Source of the DNA: JBKHYJ01 sp046565505
GTDB taxonomy: Bacteria > Acidobacteriota > Blastocatellia > UBA7656
Direction of reading: 5' to 3'
Assembly: GCA_046565505.1 (NCBI GenBank)
Contig: JBKHYJ010000061.1
Span: forward strand, 190,971 to 254,970
Length of the DNA stretch: 64,000 nucleotides
A program made the position numbers and the translations under genes. The notes under the pieces were generated by a model. The model saw only the letters and a list, made by a program, of their open reading frames with translations. It was not told the DNA's origin and made no database searches. Positions 62,108-64,000 of this stretch are shown here, piece after piece. Within the stretch, counting starts at the first letter, position 1, and every line of letters begins with the position of its first letter.

Positions 62108-64000
62108 ATGAAAAGGAACTCATTGCTTTTGTCTTTGATCACTCTGGGACTTCTTTTACAGGCATCTTCCCTGATCCCAGGCGCAGTCACGTCGGCGGCG
62201 GTGGACCCGGAGCTTCCGCGGGCCCTGCTCGACACCAGGTTCGTCCCCCCCGCCGGCAGTACAATAAATGTCCCGGCGGGCGGCGACTTTCAGGCCGCGC
62301 TCAACAGCGCGCGCCCGGGCGACACGATAGTGCTACAGGCCGGGGCTACTTACACCACGCCTTCAGACGGTTTTGTCTTACCTAATAAGTCCGGCGCCGG
62401 CTGGGTTGTCGTCCGCACTTCGGACCTCGCCGCGCTGCCGGCCGAGGGCGTGCGCGTCGGGCCATCGAATTCAGCCGCGATGCCTAAGCTTGTGACGCCG
62501 GCCGTCTGGCCGGCCCTGAAGACCGCGGCCGCCGCGCACCACTACAGGTTCATCGGCGTCGAGTTCACCGTCGCCGCGAACGTCTCGCTCAACTACGACA
62601 TCATAGCGCTGGGCACGGGCGGGAGCGGGCAAATCTCCCTCGACAGCGTGCCGCATGACATAATCATTGACCGCTGTTACGTACATGGCAACGCCACAGG
62701 CGAAATGCTGCGCGGCGTCGCACTCAACAGCGCGGGCACGGCCATAATCGATTCGTACGTCTCCAATTGTCATAGTATAGATTATGACGCGCAGGCCGTC
62801 GGGTGCTCGAACGGGCCGGGGCCATTCAAAATAGCCAACAATTACCTCGAAAGCACCGGGGAGAACGTGTTATTCGGCGGCGCCGACCCTAAAATCTCAA
62901 ACCTCGTCCCTTCGGACATAGAGTTCAGGCGCAACCTCTGCTCCAAGCTGCTGTCCTGGTATCCGCTAGACCCGACCTACGCGGGCAGGCGGTGGGTGGT
63001 TAAGAACATCTTCGAGATGAAGAATGCCCAGCGTGTACTGGCCGACGGCAACACGTTCGAGTATAACTGGGTGGCCGCACAAAACGGCACCGCCATCGTG
63101 TTCACGCCCAGGAATCAAGACGGCGGCGCGCCCTGGTGCGTGGTCCAAGACATTACTTTCACGAACAATATTGTGCGCCACACGGCCGCCGCGATGGTCA
63201 TCCTCGGCTACGACAACGAGCACCAGACCAGGCAAACTCAGCGCATAAAGATTCAAAACAATTTGTTCGACGACGTGGGCGGCGCCCGCTGGGGGGGCAA
63301 CGACTTACTATTCGTGCTGGTGGACCAGACGGCTAACGTGCAGATCGACCACAACACGGCCTTCCAACGCGGGAACATAGTCACGGCAGACGGGCGCGCG
63401 CACACCGGATTCGTCTATACGAACAACCTCACGCCGCACAACGCCTACGGCGTCATAGGCGCGAATATGGGCATAGGCACCCCCTCGCTCACGACGTTTT
63501 TTCCCGGCTACGTGTTCTCAAAGAACGTGCTGGCAGGCGGCTCGTCGTGGGACTACCCGAGCGGCAACTTCTTCCCCGCGACCCTCGGCAACGTGGGCTT
63601 CGTAGACCTGGCGGGCGGCAACTACCGCCTGGCTGCCGGCAGCCCATACAAGGGGGCGGGGACAGACGGTAAGGATGTCGGCGCTGATATTGACGCGATT
63701 CAAGCGGCGATCAATGGCGCGCCACCTCCCCCGCCGCCTCCACCTCCCCCCACTACTGCAACCGATGTCGTGCTATACGCCGCGGAATCGCCCTTGAGAG
63801 TGGGCAACTGGCAAGTAGTGAGCGATTCGACCGCGGCGGGGGGAAGCCGAATTTGGAACCCGGACCGGGGGGCGGCGAAGCTCGGGGCCCCGCTCGCGAC
63901 CCCGCCCAGCTACTTCGAGATGACTTTCACGGCGCAGGCCGGCGTCGGCTACCGCCTCTGGGTCCGCGCCAGGGCCGACGACGATTCGCCTTACAACGAC
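62108..64000 (+). CDS. Secreted right-handed beta-helix protein, runs off the window
   Basis: 631 codons, open to the window end. Signal peptide (MKRNSLLLSLITLGLLLQ), then a pectate-lyase-like beta-helix: an opening VPAGGDFQAALNSARPGDTI as in many polysaccharide-binding helices, and rungs such as IIIDRCYVHGNATG, FKIANNYLESTGENV, ITFTNNIVRHTAAAMVI, IKIQNNLFDDVGG. A run of ten prolines (about 540-550) leads to a beta-rich module (YFEMTFTAQAGVGYRLWVRAR) that looks like a carbohydrate-binding or similar sandwich. Probably a polysaccharide lyase or glycan-binding surface protein. GAGG is six bases before the ATG. Confidence 0.88.
   Translation, partial: MKRNSLLLSLITLGLLLQASSLIPGAVTSAAVDPELPRALLDTRFVPPAGSTINVPAGGDFQAALNSARPGDTIVLQAGATYTTPSDGFVLPNKSGAGWVVVRTSDLAALPAEGVRVGPSNSAAMPKLVTPAVWPALKTAAAAHHYRFIGVEFTVAANVSLNYDIIALGTGGSGQISLDSVPHDIIIDRCYVHGNATGEMLRGVALNSAGTAIIDSYVSNCHSIDYDAQAVGCSNGPGPFKIANNYLESTGENVLFGGADPKISNLVPSDIEFRRNLCSKLLSWYPLDPTYAGRRWVVKNIFEMKNAQRVLADGNTFEYNWVAAQNGTAIVFTPRNQDGGAPWCVVQDITFTNNIVRHTAAAMVILGYDNEHQTRQTQRIKIQNNLFDDVGGARWGGNDLLFVLVDQTANVQIDHNTAFQRGNIVTADGRAHTGFVYTNNLTPHNAYGVIGANMGIGTPSLTTFFPGYVFSKNVLAGGSSWDYPSGNFFPATLGNVGFVDLAGGNYRLAAGSPYKGAGTDGKDVGADIDAIQAAINGAPPPPPPPPPPTTATDVVLYAAESPLRVGNWQVVSDSTAAGGSRIWNPDRGAAKLGAPLATPPSYFEMTFTAQAGVGYRLWVRARADDDSPYND

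Overview
The window is about 64 kb of GC-rich bacterial chromosome holding roughly 42 genes. No rRNA, tRNA, CRISPR array, phage gene or insertion sequence was recognised. The gene content suggests an Acidobacteriota chromosome, probably of Blastocatellia type. The reasons are an Oar-like TonB-dependent receptor beside two CRTAC1 (FG-GAP/ASPIC) proteins and TPR proteins, a DUF1800/DUF1501 pair, membrane-anchored regulators of a type common in that phylum, and many Ser/Thr kinase and PP2C genes. This is inferred from families; no marker gene for taxonomy is present.

Layout. 1-6 kb, minus strand: rluD-like, thrS, sua5/tsaC, tdh and kbl. The last four all consume threonine. 6.6-11.8 kb: a secreted PPC-domain protein, a secreted YVTN beta-propeller protein and queG. 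12.1-16.4 kb, plus strand: a PP2C phosphatase, a Ser/Thr kinase and a FhaA-like FHA protein, i.e. a phospho-Ser/Thr signalling unit. 16.7-19.4 kb: a tiny coiled-coil gene, a single-domain response regulator, and a Tat-signal protein plus amidase operon with a good promoter and terminator. 19.5-26.4 kb, minus strand: a lipoprotein, a GT39-like membrane enzyme, a KdpD-like kinase, a KdpE-like regulator and an APC transporter with a USP-like tail. The transporter promoter carries four direct repeats spaced exactly 11 bp apart, as expected for an OmpR/PhoB-family regulator. 26.7-41.1 kb: a zinc-binding mini-protein, an HD-domain protein, a secreted EF-hand-like protein, DUF1800/DUF1501, a HerA-like ATPase, hutI with an aldo/keto reductase, and an amino-sugar operon (SIS isomerase/deaminase, GH20, GH3).

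41.1-53.1 kb, minus strand: TonB-dependent receptor, a TPR-gene remnant, TPR, CRTAC1, unknown, TPR, CRTAC1. This looks like an outer-surface locus. 53.5-56.5 kb, plus strand: two tandem paralogous membrane-tethered regulators (DNA-binding-like domain inside, large domain outside) facing the TonB receptor across a region with a palindrome and predicted promoters. 56.9-61.6 kb, plus strand: VWA, PP2C, beta-helix protein and atypical kinase with a zinc ribbon. This is a TerY-P-type triad with a beta-helix protein inserted. From 62.1 kb to the window edge runs a secreted beta-helix protein behind a long leader. The most promising candidates for new biology are this cassette, the KdpDE-like/APC module with its operator, and the tandem regulators.
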